The notes below the pieces were generated by a model that did no database searches, had not been told where the DNA came from, and saw nothing but the letters and a program-made list of their open reading frames with translations. From Mesostigma viride (lineage: Eukaryota; Streptophyta; Mesostigmatophyceae; Mesostigmatales; Mesostigmataceae), in assembly GCA_009746045.1 (NCBI GenBank), contig RPFO01002248.1, forward strand, positions 1-64,000: a stretch of DNA of 64,000 nt, in the 5' to 3' direction. The stretch's first letter is position 1, and every line of letters begins with the position of its first letter. Positions 41,454-64,000 of this stretch are shown piece by piece. The translations under genes and the position numbers were made by a program.

Positions 41454-42485
41454 TCAGTAGCCGATGCGAAACATGGTAGGGGTATAAAGATCCTTGGCAT
41501 CCAGCGGGGAGGACCCCTTTGTCTCCGTGACCACGGGCCTAACCCGGAACACCACAGAAGAGTTGGTCTCGTCCGGCTTGTAGGTGAGCACGAACTTCAA
41601 CCGCAACCGCGTGGTCCCGGCTGGCACACTCTCCAATCCTCGGTAGACCTCGCGCTCCCGCCATTGCTCCTTGGCTCGAATGAACGCGTCGCGCCACAAA
41701 GCAAACTTGAGAGGATCTTGACAGTCCAGGACAAGTTGCTCCCACGTCACAGGGCTATCCGCCGCCAGTGAGTGTGGGTGGAGGCCGAAGCTTCGCGGGT
41801 GCCAATCCTGAGGCTGAATGACTGACTGGACGAGCGGCGGTGTGGGAAACGCCGCCATCGGTAAGCGCCGCACGATGCCGGGCTGCCCTACCACCACCCC
41901 CAATGGAGCGTGGTACTCGCGAAGCGGGATGCTGCCCACCCCCGCGACCGACAGCAAGTCAGTGGACACTGAAACCCCCTGGTATGATACGAAAGGTTCG
42001 CCCAGAAAAGCCACATCCTCGTAGCTATCCACGACGTGAAACGGCGTGTCAATGCCCAACACCGGCAGCACCACCATCCCGGTAACTTGATATGCCGAAG
42101 TACCTGCAAAGTCAGTCACCGATTTGTACGGCGACTCTAGCACGGGATACAGGGTGGCCGCCCTACGAGAGATAATAGACACGGATGCTTGCGTGTCCAC
42201 AGCCACCAGCTGCCACGGTCTACACATAGGAAACAAGGCTGACTTAACTGGCCAGACCCCCTGTGAGAGAGTTTTGACCTGAGCCACCCCTGATGCAGCT
42301 TGCGCTTTAAGCGCCTGGGCACGCCACAAGGCCGTGACCGTTGAAGCCAGGTCCCTAGGTGGGCGAGGCGCATGGGCAGGACCCTGACCCTCCGGCGAGG
42401 CCACGCTAGGCGGGCCTCCCACATTATCCGTGGCCACAATCCGTGGAATGCCAGCCCACCCAGGGAATGCTGCCTGAGAAGCCAT
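41454..42485 (-). CDS. Copia-like aspartic protease joined to RT N-terminus
   Basis: This is a 343-codon frame from ATG (MASQAAFPGW). Residues 93-180 look like a retropepsin: VAVDTQASVSII holds the catalytic D97-T-x-A, and VAFLGEPFVS fits the later LG motif. Residues 258-343 resemble the copia RT start (LWRDAFIRAKEQW, FVLTYKPDETNSSVVFRVRPVV, DLYTPTM). Only about 80-110 residues separate the two, too few for an integrase, although copia elements normally place integrase there. The frame runs into a stop after MFRIGY by a one-base shift. It is therefore either a deletion derivative or an element that lacked integrase. Confidence 0.6.
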   Translation of the reverse strand: MASQAAFPGWAGIPRIVATDNVGGPPSVASPEGQGPAHAPRPPRDLASTVTALWRAQALKAQAASGVAQVKTLSQGVWPVKSALFPMCRPWQLVAVDTQASVSIISRRAATLYPVLESPYKSVTDFAGTSAYQVTGMVVLPVLGIDTPFHVVDSYEDVAFLGEPFVSYQGVSVSTDLLSVAGVGSIPLREYHAPLGVVVGQPGIVRRLPMAAFPTPPLVQSVIQPQDWHPRSFGLHPHSLAADSPVTWEQLVLDCQDPLKFALWRDAFIRAKEQWREREVYRGLESVPAGTTRLRLKFVLTYKPDETNSSVVFRVRPVVTETKGSSPLDAKDLYTPTMFRIGY

Positions 42486-43864
42486 GCCCTAGCTCTTGTA
42501 TAGCCATGATGATCTTCCCCCACATGACAGGCTCCCCCTTAGCTGGGCATAGCTTGATAGATCATGGGGGTGCAGGTGCCCTGGCGCACCTAGAGCAAGG
42601 GTAGCTTACATTCCCACCCCTGCAGGAAGTAGCCCAGAATGTATTAAAAGCCATATGCCCCTTCTCTGGGATATGTGCTACATGTACTCCCAACGGAGTT
42701 ATGTTCCTAATTAATTAAGGGGAGGTGGCACCCCAAAAACCTTAAAACTTGACCCATGCTAATATCACTTGAATTTCAGTTGCACCATGCTAAATTATGA
42801 TTGGGGGCACTAAATAACATCTCTAGTGAGTTGTCCATGCACTTGTTGGGGGTACTACCCCCACATATACGCCAATATAGCGCTATAAATAGAAAAAGAC
42901 GCTAATTAGGGCTATGTATGCCCCAGCCCATGCACTCATTTGTTGGCCAAAAAAAATGTAGCGTCTATAGTTCCCTGAGTTTGTAGCTTGCTGAGCTATT
43001 TACATCATGAAAATTACAAAACCTTGAACAGTTATTAATTTCCCCGCAAAAGTACCCTTTTTTTACCGGACATTGGGAATAAACATGTCATAAACACTTC
43101 AGATTAGGCAACAAAATGTAGCGAAAATCCGGCTAACAGGGGGACAGCAGTGGTCCAAGTCCCAGGTCATTCCGACAAGTCTAGCTCAAGTTATTGCGTT
43201 TGGCGTGCTAAAACCTGAACATACGCTAAATGAGGTTTTTCTGTGTATAAGGCCACCTAGGCATCATGTTTTCCATCCAAGAAGCCAAAAAACATGCCCA
43301 ACTCGATCACACAACATAAGAAAAGGCTAGGCACCTCATCTGCCCTCCCCTGCCCTCAGCATGGCCAGCCTTGCCAGCGTGCGCATAGCAACACCATCGC
43401 TAGGCATACACGCACCAAGAGAGCATACACTAAGCTCAGCCCAAGGTTACCATGTAAATTTATGCCAAGAACTCAGCAAGTATACGTGTAAAAACCTTAG
43501 AAAGACTGCCCAAGCAATAGAGGCAACTGCAGCCTGCAAACTTGGCAGCAAATCATACATGTTGTATGCCAAGCATTCACATCCTATCCAGCTTGCCTTG
43601 CTGCACACATAGCAGGGAAGTCTTAATGGTTATAGCTCAAGGAAAGCAATGGAAACACCTATCTAATGCAATGCCACTCATGCAGTATGGCCAGCAAAAG
43701 AACCACTCTCACCTTCCTTTCCAATAGGGCAATTTGCTAAGAAGCTGATGCCAGCTTGTTAGCCTCTAGGCACATGCCGGATGTCGTTCTAAAACAGGCG
43801 TGTCAGATCCGGCACATAACAAAGCGTCTGAGCAAGGTCACGTCCAAAGGATTATGGAAAACAA
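42486..43864. other. No gene recognised; possible 5' part of copia-like element
   Basis: AT-richer sequence lies without a supported frame. If the copia-like element had a 5' LTR and leader they should lie here, but no terminal repeat partner was found near 38 kb. Short frames (for example 43294-43491) have no family resemblance. Confidence 0.4.
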
Positions 43865-44615
43865 ATGTCAACACATTACCAACAACTTGACCTCGGCGCA
43901 TTTAGCATGCCAGCCACAAACTACACGAAATTGTACGAAATAGCTAGGAATCTGACGATGCAACCGAAAGAAATGGAGCGCTTCCTGCAGGGAAACTGCC
44001 CGAAAAAAAGGCGAAAGGCCGACGTTAATGCACCTGCCTGCGTGGAAATGTTTCATGCATAAACTGGCACGCAAGCTCGAACAATAAAAGACATCATCCA
44101 TTGATCAGGCGAACAAGGAAGGTGCGCCTTCCGTGAATACGTCGAAGGCGACATGCGCAGGCCTGCGTAGGTTCTTACCTTGAATGCCGGAAATGTAAAA
44201 GAAACCGGGAAGCTTCGGCACAAACTCGACAACACCATTAAGTTAGCTTCATAATCGCTCTTTAGAGCCTACGTTGCCTCACAATAGCTGCCGTAAACCT
44301 GCATTAAATTTCATGATCCGCAAGAGAAATTATATCCTGGACCCCCGCGCCCGTAGCCGTTCGAGAAATTAGCGATATTGCAAACCGTAAACTTTCCGCC
44401 ACGCAATGAGGTCATCAACTAATCTTCTGCGAAATTCAAGCATTTTTTCTAGCTGTTTACGTGCCATATCGATTAATATTGCATAAAGGCATGCCGCCAT
44501 GGCCACTTCCGCGAGGGTTGAGCGGTCCGGGCACACATTATACACCGTACGGACGGTACCGCGAATTTTTTGGCGCGGAAAATATTCGGCGCGCCACGTC
44601 CCCTTAATTAATTAA
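43865..44615 (+). mobile_element. Unclassified repeat family, copy 2
   Basis: This is the inverted, diverged relative of 3372-4137. It starts with a 65-codon frame (43865-44062) containing MPATNYTKLYEIARNLTMQ and a basic tail CPKKRRKAD, which could be a nuclear-localisation signal. The non-coding half shares AGCATTTTTTCTAGCTG, CGCCATGGCCACTTCCGC, GGTACCGCG and GGCGCGGAAAATATTCGGCG with copy 1. It ends at GTCCCCTTAA, after which this copy has TTAATTAATAG. No terminal repeats or target duplication were recognised. Confidence 0.5.
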
Positions 44616-45830
44616 TAGCATGCAGCATGAAGCCGCGGCACTGGCACACGCTCTTGGTCGCCTTGACACATCAGTGGGGGCCAGCTCCCATGAGCCGCGC
44701 AAGAAAAAGTCTCCTTACAGGAGACTATGAATCACAATAACTGCCCAGCTGTCTCAAACCTATCTGGCTAGCGTCCAGTACAACACAACTGCATACTGCT
44801 GTAGCGTGCCGACTAGGGTCGAGCCTAGCGAGCACCCCACATAAAGCCTGTGTTCGGAGCCCCTTGCCCATCTGGCACTGCACCCAAGTGCATACAAGCA
44901 CCACAAGTTTGCCTGCGCGCCCCTGGCTTGGTGTGTACATTGATCCAATCCACACAGGGTCATGCATGGACGTCAACGAGCACATGCACGATGCGGTGTT
45001 CCCTGTGCTGTGACCCTAACACGGCCGGCGAGAACGATTCCCAGCCCAACCCACTGGCCATGCCATGCCAAATAGATGTATGCTACAGTGCACACAGCTG
45101 GCAGACCTGTATTGGAGCACAGCGGATAGGCACTGCAACGGGCAAGCCCCCCATGATTCCCCTTCAACAATATCGGGGAGATTTCAAGCTGGCCAGAACA
45201 CTTACTTACGGCAAGTAGCCTGGGAGAATTTATGGACGCAGAAAGGCGTAGAAAAAGGGGGCGGGGCTGGGCCAGCGCCAGCCCTGGCTTGGGCTGATGC
45301 CGTCCCACACATGCCCGGCAGGCAATAGCAAAGGACCTGGGCGCCAGTTGACGTCCGGTAGATGTCAATACTGTGCTCATGCCTGTCACTCCAGGATTGC
45401 TGTCTAGTGGCATGCAGACATGGCTGCATGATAGCTCACCCTCATGCACACCCGAATGTAAGAAGAGAGGCTGCCGAATGAAGCCATCTTGCAAACTATC
45501 CACTGGGGTGTCCGCTGAGGACTGGAAGGGAGCGCACAAGCTGCAAACGCCAAGGGAGCTCCTTTCGAAGCAGCCTCACAGGAGGTGCTCGGTTGTAACT
45601 GCCAGCAGTCTTGCAATAACGCTGAGTGCACAAGGATGAGCGCTGCTGCTCGCATTTTATAGCCGTGGCTTGGGAGGGCTACAGCGCACACAAATGCTTG
45701 GATAACTTTGTAACCATTGGGTGAACGCTGCCAGCAACTGGCCGACAGGCCTTATCACATCCAGGGAATGCTGTAGCAATGGTTGTCTTGAAAGGCAGGC
45801 TTTTATTGAATACTATTAACCCCTCTCTCT
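44616..45830. other. No gene recognised, downstream of helicase gene
   Basis: Overlapping short frames lie on both strands with no domain (for example 44973-45539 minus). Nothing supports a gene. The right end borders the helicase transcript's 3' end. Confidence 0.4.
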
Positions 45831-45835
45831 TTACA
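45831..45835 (-). promoter_or_regulatory. Candidate polyadenylation signal UGUAA
   Basis: TGTAA on the minus strand lies 35 nt after the helicase stop codon. UGUAA is the usual poly(A) signal of green algae such as Chlamydomonas. The implied 3' untranslated region of roughly 50 nt is short, so another downstream site may be used. Confidence 0.45.
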
Positions 45836-45869
45836 TAAACTCAGCTCCTCCACCATCACACTATTCATG

Positions 45870-58007
<12,138 letters not shown>

Positions 58008-61000
58008 ATGTCCCAAAGCAAGCCGCGCACGTCTAGTGCCGCGGGGGGCCCGGTGAGGAGCAAGCTCCATGCTAAGGTATGTCACAGAATAGGAAGGACA
58101 ATATTGTCTTTAGTTGACCGGCATTATGGGCAGGAGCAGGGATTTGGCTAGTAGTACAGTTACGCAATTGCAATGTCATCGACCGCGAGGCCTTGCCAGC
58201 AGCGCTCATTATTATGGCCATGTTATCATTTCCCATTCTGCATTGGGCTCTTTTTGAGGAATAGCAAAGGCATCGTTGTTGCAATACCCCCGTCACATTT
58301 CATGTTGCCTACTCAGCAAGGCAGGCTGCTTGTCCACATTGAAGTTTAGACTTAATTATGTAAACATGGGCACTTCCTGCACCGCATTACCATCAATCTG
58401 ATGCGATACTACACCACCAGGGCCGTGTGCATTAACAGGGTCATTCACACCCTCATAATGAGACCTACTTGGGAGAATGGGTGTTGGGACCCTTGCAATT
58501 CGCACACGCCCCCCATGGCCAAGTGCTGATGATAGCAGGGCCTAGCCTTGGCCAAAAAAGGATGGGTGGTTGTCAAAATGCATCAGTCTTTGGAATGTTC
58601 TGCCTTTTCTGACATAAGCCAATGAACACTCGGTGTGCCTTTACCTCAAATCAACCTACTGGTAGACCTGACTGGACGGCGCAGGAGGCAACTCTGTAGT
58701 TTCTGTTTGAAAGGCAACTGCTCGCCCTGTGATTCGATTCCGTGGTTGTAGCTAATCGTGCTGTGACAGCCTTGACCATTGTATCTCTCCATCATTCTGG
58801 CTGAGCTTGGCTTACCTTACGTCTAAAGTTAAGGCAAGTGCACAATAGAGGCCCTGACTTTCAGCAGCGGTGCCCTCACTGCAGTGCAGGCGCCTTCCCC
58901 ACCCTGCACAGCAAAAGTTAACGACTATGCACGCCACCTTTTAGCGGATATGCTGCGTTTCATCAATACCTGCCTGGTACCATGAGGGAAGGCTCTGTAT
59001 CTCCTGCTCAAACGTCTTTAGCTGGGTCATGAACTGGGAACATATTGCAGGCTCTGTATCTCCTGCTCAAACGTCTTTAGCAGAAGAAGGTCATGAAATG
59101 GGAACAAATTGCCATTCGATCCGGCTGAAGCCCCCCCGTGTGGGAAATCAGCAATCGACAAGTCAGAGAGTCGATTCTGCATTCTAAGCTATAGTAAAAC
59201 ATACTATAGAATGATAAGAGACACACGGCATGGTCATGGCAGTGGATCGATTCTGCACCCCTCCGCATGCCAACCCCACGGACCAGCTCATCAGCTTGGC
59301 ATCCACCATGAACCCCCCAGCCAGCCACCCACGTTGCCACCCACAGAGCACCCATGTACATCCCCCACGCACACATGCACCATTCATGCATGTGGGGCGG
59401 CCACCTCTAACCAAAACGGGAACCAATGAATTCAGCCCTTTCCAGCGATGGGTCGCGTGGGGCTCCAACGGCTAGACCCAACACGTGGCGGTTTTTAATC
59501 CCCGTCGCCCCCTTGCTCGAATGGAGACCTCATTACCTGCTACTATGCCGCCATTACCTGCTATTGCTACTGCCTTGCAAGACAACCCGTTAGCGGTTGG
59601 TTCCCATCGTGATCTCCGAGGTCCAATGGTTGTATTGAAGGGGTGCTGCCACCCCCATTCCATGCTTCTTATGCTACCACCCACATCGCTTGTTGCCCAT
59701 GCTCCCCTCTACCGCATGCGTCCCCTGGCGGTTGTTACACTCTTCCATGACGGCAGACATCCCACGTGATCGTTGACGCGTCGTCGTTGGCCCACGACGG
59801 CCCTAGCGCCAGCTGGCCCAAGAAGGCAGGGGGTGGGGTGGGGGCGGCAGCAGGGCCGGCCCCAGGGATTCCACCCCCCCGGCGGGTGGGTGCCGCGGGC
59901 ACGGTTGCTGGCGGTGCTGCGACGGCGAGGCGAGCGGGCGTGGGCGATGATGTCAGCATCGTCGGGGGGGATGATGAGGCACCGTTCGCGGTCCGTGTGG
60001 ATGAGGTCATCCCCCCGGTCAAGGTGCCCCCGATGTGAGTGAGCGTAGGCACTTGCCGGGGTGCCACGCATGTGTGTGTATTTCGCCCTGTCAGTTTACC
60101 TCTCTTACAATGTAGGCAAGAGGGGTCCTTCCTGTTTTGTTTCTGGAGGGTGCACGCGTGGTCTATGCCGCCTTGGTTTTTGAGCAAATTCGTCAGCTGG
60201 CTTTGGCCAGGTGGTCCGTAAATGGCGTTTGGGACACCTGCAGTATTTACTACTACGCTTGCTGTGCATGTTAACACGCTTGCTCTGCCGTGCATCTGGC
60301 TGGCCTTCCCTCGTGTGGACAGCCCCCCTCCCCCCCCACCCCCTACCAACAACAAGAGCAAGAGCAAGAGCAAGGGTGGCAGCGGTGGCGGTGGTGGCGG
60401 CAAGGGCAGTGGTGGTGGTGGAGGCAGCAAGGGCAGTGGTGGCGGCGGTGGTGGCGGCAAGGGCGGTGGGGGGGGCGCAGGGTCCCTCCCCAACGACCGG
60501 GGCGCGGTCACGGGCCTAGCGACGCTGGCGGATCTCTGGGAGACTACTGGTGAGGTTTCATGTGATGACTGCTAGCTTGTTGGCAAGCTTTTTAGGAGGC
60601 AAGCGGCAGCTGCTGATGTGGTTTGGGAGTTTCTTTAGCCAGCAGGATCAGGGTCGGTGTGCCCTCTGTAGGTTTGCCACGCGCCCACCCCATTAACTAT
60701 TCATGTCAAGAAAAACTGCTTGAGAGCAGAACTGTCATTTTTTCGATCATTTGGTACACGCAAAGTGACCCTAGTCGTCGGTGTCGTAGAACAAGAAAGA
60801 TGTGTATAGTTAATGGCAAGCAAGAACACGTGCCACGGTGCATACCGTGGACAGGCATGGCAGGGTGGCCGTACACCTCCCGTCCATCCCTCTCATCCAA
60901 TCGGATCTTACGGTGGTTTACGTCGCCTGCTTGCTTCCTTTCCTTGCACCCCTCTTCCCCTTCATTGCACATGGTGGCGGTGCTCATGACTAGATTATCC

Positions 61001-63394
61001 GTTCTGATTCTCCACTCCGCCAACCTCTTCTGGCCCGTCCTCACCTTCTAGCCCCTCGGTGTGGCCCCATCTTCTACTTGGCCATGGGCGTGGCCTCACC
61101 ACCACCTCCTGCCGCTGCTGGGTATGCTGCTTGATCCTCGCGTGTGGCGCCTCACCCCCCCCTGTTGCTTGGCTCCTCCTGCTTCACTCGCGCTGCTTGG
61201 TCCTGTTGCGTGGCCTCACGGTCACCCCCTGGTGCTTGCCTCATCCTGCTTGGCCCTCTTGACTGTTGCCACCAGCTTCCCTCAACGAGGGCCGCGACGC
61301 GCTCGACGCCGTGTTCCTGGCGGCCTCCAAAACCAGCAGTAGGTTTGGTGGTGGCGTGGCAGCAGTAGGTTCCGAGGTGTCATGGCAGTGGGTGTTGTGG
61401 CGGCGGTAGGTGTTGTGGCGGCTGTAGGTGTTGTGGCGGCTGTAGGTGTTGTGGCGGCAGTACGTTTCTGGCAGCCGTAGGTGCTCTGGCAGCTTTAGTG
61501 TTTATTGCAGCGGTAGGTGGAGGCCCTAGTGGGCTGCACCTTGTGGCGGTGTGGATGGTGCGTGCAGAGAAAGGTGCTCCGTTGGTCTTGTGGCAGCACC
61601 AGGTTTTGCGGCAGTGTTAGGTGCTTTGGCAACCGTACGGTTTGTGGCAGCTGTAGTTGTTCTGGCAGCTGTAGGGCTTATGGCTGCCATCGGCTGCACT
61701 AAGTGACACGGCCAGTTGGGCACACGGCGGGCATGTGGTGGGCAGCGTTGGACGGGCAGGATTAGCTGCGATGTCCATTGCCAGTTGCATGTTGTCATGG
61801 CAAGCCCATGATGGACATCAATGGGGGAGCTTCCACGTCAAGAGAGCAACTTCTCCACCAGCCATGGTCTGGGCAACGGTCCCTATCTAAACATGTACTA
61901 CAATAAGCAGCTGCTTTCTGGGAGTGGCTTATACCAGGCTGCAGCATATACCGTGCTCATGATAGCATTCACGAGGTGAGGGGACTTATACTCTAAGCCT
62001 CCGGCCAGATGGCATTTCCATAGAGATCAATAATCCACGCAAGAAGCAAAGTAGGATCATAATAGCCCTTTATTGATAATGGCCTTCATTTGGCCTTTAC
62101 TGGCCCAAGATGAAACCGAATCCCCATCACTGGTTCTCAGAGCATAAATTCTCAATCGAATGGATGATGGTAGGGGTGGACGACCGAGGGCCTATCTATT
62201 TCCTAGCGATTTTGCGAGCCCCGCTGTCTAGCTTTTATCGGCCTATGTAAACCTGTTGTTCCCTCACACTCCCCTCCTGTACATTTCTCTTAACTAATCA
62301 TCATCGCAGACGCGGTCGCACCGACCGGCTTCTGGAAGATGGTGGAGCCTTACTTTGGGTTTGTCACGCGCCATGACCTGTCGCTGCTGGACCCGTCCGA
62401 AGAAACGGAGCTACCCCTGGCATCCGCAGGGAGTGGTCCCCATGCGGCGCCGTGCGTGCTGGACAAGCGGTTTGGACCACTGACGACGTCGCTGCCGTAC
62501 ATGGACATCCCGCCGCTGGGGGAGCACTACTCCAAGGTGGGTCCGAGGGTCCTCTCTACGGCTCTGCAAGTCACCCCCCTGGGATTGTTCATTGAGGGGT
62601 GTGGATTGTGGAAATGTTGGTGTATTTTACTGTCAGACTTCATTGTCATCCCTTTGGTTCCTTTACGTGGGTCAGCACTTAGTACGTAATTTCTGCTTTC
62701 ATCCATTCCCTTCCCTTCTCCTTTGGTGCTCACTTGTGTTCCCTTATGCTTGCCGTGCTGGATGTCACCAATGTGCTGGATGTCGCGAATGTGCTGGACG
62801 CGTCCCTGGGGCTGCCATTGGCTCGCAACAAAGGGGTTGCGTTGCGCAGCTAGAGGAGGGGTCTAGCATGGAGACCTGGGCAGAACCCAAACTTGTCAGT
62901 GCAGGAAAGATGGTATAATCGGGTGGGCGGTTTGGGTTGGCATCTGTGGCAACTAAATGTGCTAATATTCTGTGGTAACTAAATACTGCAGACACAGGCG
63001 AAGGGAAGCATCCATTTACACACCTCGCTGGCACCCCAAAGATGCCTTATTTAGGGCTTTTTGTGACTTCATGGTTTTCTGATACAAGCAACTTTGAAGC
63101 CGTACACGAGGTGAAGGTTATCTAATTGACTATTCAACGGGATGTCCGGTTTCCGTGGCTTCGCCCCTCCCTTGCCTTGAATTGCCTGTGCCATTGCCGC
63201 AGGTGTGGGAAGCGATGGATGCAGCAGCGTTAAAGGAAGATGCGGCCACCACGGCAGCGCATCTGGCAGCCCCTGGGCCAGCGGGGGCTCTCGTGCCGAA
63301 TGGGACCGCGGTAGTGGCTCCACCAGCGCAAGCCGCAGCGCCTGCGTTGGCTGCTGCCGTCGCACCCAAGCCGAAGAAACCGTCGTACTGGCGG
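58008..63394 (+). CDS. Probable Ada3 (SAGA subunit), 5' exons; continues past window
   Basis: Six exons chain in phase: 58008-58076 (ATG, MSQSKPRTSSAAGGP), 59757-60034, 60323-60549, 61276-61338, 62310-62536 and 63203-63394. All have GT..AG introns and give 352 codons without a stop. Exon 3 has a Lys/Ser/Gly-repeat linker and LADLWETT; exon 4 reads LNEGRDALDAVFLAASK; exons 5-6 join to give TGFWKMVEPYFGFVTRHDL, IPPLGEHYSK and VWEAMD. The pattern FW..VEPYF..T..DL with PPLG.HYS..W resembles the Ada3 family, which anchors the histone-acetyltransferase module of SAGA. The Ada3 C-terminal domain would lie beyond the window. Exons 1-2 rest on splice signals alone. Family assignment is by recollection of the motif, hence moderate confidence. 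Confidence 0.5.
58991..59081. repeat. 32-nt direct duplication in intron 1 of Ada3-like gene
   Basis: GGCTCTGTATCTCCTGCTCA followed by AACGTCTTTAGC occurs at 58991-59022 and 59050-59081, identical by eye, with 27 nt between. This is probably a recent local duplication. Confidence 0.85.
61392..61463. repeat. 18-nt tandem repeat in intron 4 of Ada3-like gene
   Basis: There are four units of GTGTTGTGGCGGCTGTAG with small changes. Looser relatives (GGCAGC-GTAGGT) extend to about 61690. Confidence 0.75.
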
Positions 63395-64000
63395 GTAGGT
63401 GGCTGCTTGCTTGTGCTGTCTTGTCGATTTCTTGGGCGGCCCTGTCCACACATATAGCTCACATTTCCTTGTGCTAAACCAACTAGTTGCAGCTTTAATC
63501 ATCATCTAAGAGTGAATTGCGTACCTCTGTGCCTGGTCAGAGGTTTACGGAGTTTCTTGATTATCATGGAATGGCATGACTCATGTGGCTATCTGTACTA
63601 TCTTGTCAAGAAGCGATCCCGCAGGAGTCGCTGAACGCATGTACATGCCACCACTTCGTGTGTCCATTCCACAACAGCCACTCTGCCCAATCCTCTAGAA
63701 GCCTCCGCCACCTGTGCCACCGCCACCTTTTGCCTCCATTCTCCATTTCTGGGTGACTGCATGTTTGCTGATGTAAGCCTCAGACCCCGTACATGATTAT
63801 CCAATGGCCAGGTTGCGATGGAAGCATGCGTGTTTGTCGCACTGCTCATTTTCTTCCCATACTTGATGCTTGCCGGCTCTTGTGGTATCGATCCGGTCCT
63901 TCAGCGGTCTCGCAGTATCCCAGTAGCATCTACCCGTCCAGCAGCTTGCTGGTTGCCCTATCTTGGATGCGGGCTGCCATCACTGGTGCAACCGCTTCCT
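63395..64000 (+). other. Ada3-like intron or further sequence, no exon called
   Basis: After the donor GTAGGT at 63395 I could not fix the next exon. Short frames exist on both strands, but none joins exon 6 in phase with a clear motif. The gene very likely continues beyond the edge. Confidence 0.4.

Overview
The window is nuclear DNA of a eukaryote, most likely a green alga. The reasons are spliceosomal introns with GT..AG borders in GC-rich genes, a UGUAA motif just after a stop codon (the usual chlorophyte polyadenylation signal), and a PAT/TOC-like tyrosine-recombinase retrotransposon of a kind known from volvocine algae. The assignment is inference; no species is identified.

About 1-45 kb is almost entirely repetitive. 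From left to right it holds a GA-rich microsatellite; a fold-back element with 335-nt arms; one copy of an unclassified repeat (3.37-4.14 kb); a short arm of a 70-71-nt minisatellite; a structurally complete DIRS/PAT-like retrotransposon (5201-10525, coding on the minus strand); copies of a 1.38-kb module; the main minisatellite array (12.46-22.45 kb), which changes orientation at about 14,608; another module copy; a compact LTR element without gag-pol; a Helitron-like remnant with a Pif1 helicase tail and a RING-like domain; a G-tract region between direct repeats; and a cluster of hairpins. A disrupted MYND-finger/armadillo-like gene lies at 30.4-32.7 kb, followed by a dead APE-type LINE (34.5-38.0 kb). 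A broken copia-like pol (38.5-42.5 kb) is split by a hAT element, which itself holds a poly(A)-tailed retro-insertion. A second, inverted copy of the unclassified repeat sits at 43.9-44.6 kb.

About 45.8-64 kb is gene space with two divergent genes. On the minus strand is a complete 13-exon DEAH-box helicase of the Prp43/DHX15 family (45870-57037). All 13 exons join in frame to 715 codons, with every diagnostic helicase motif. On the plus strand is a multi-exon gene starting at 58008, probably the SAGA subunit Ada3, which runs off the right edge. The two share a 970-bp intergenic region.

The most informative signals are these: paralogous empty sites that show how the DIRS-like element integrated; its internal junction that equals its joined ends; a 2A-like peptide between its RNase H and recombinase; the inversion and higher-order structure of the minisatellite; a three-level nest of transposons; a copia-like protease-RT reading frame with no integrase between; and complementary G and C tracts at opposite ends of helicase introns.
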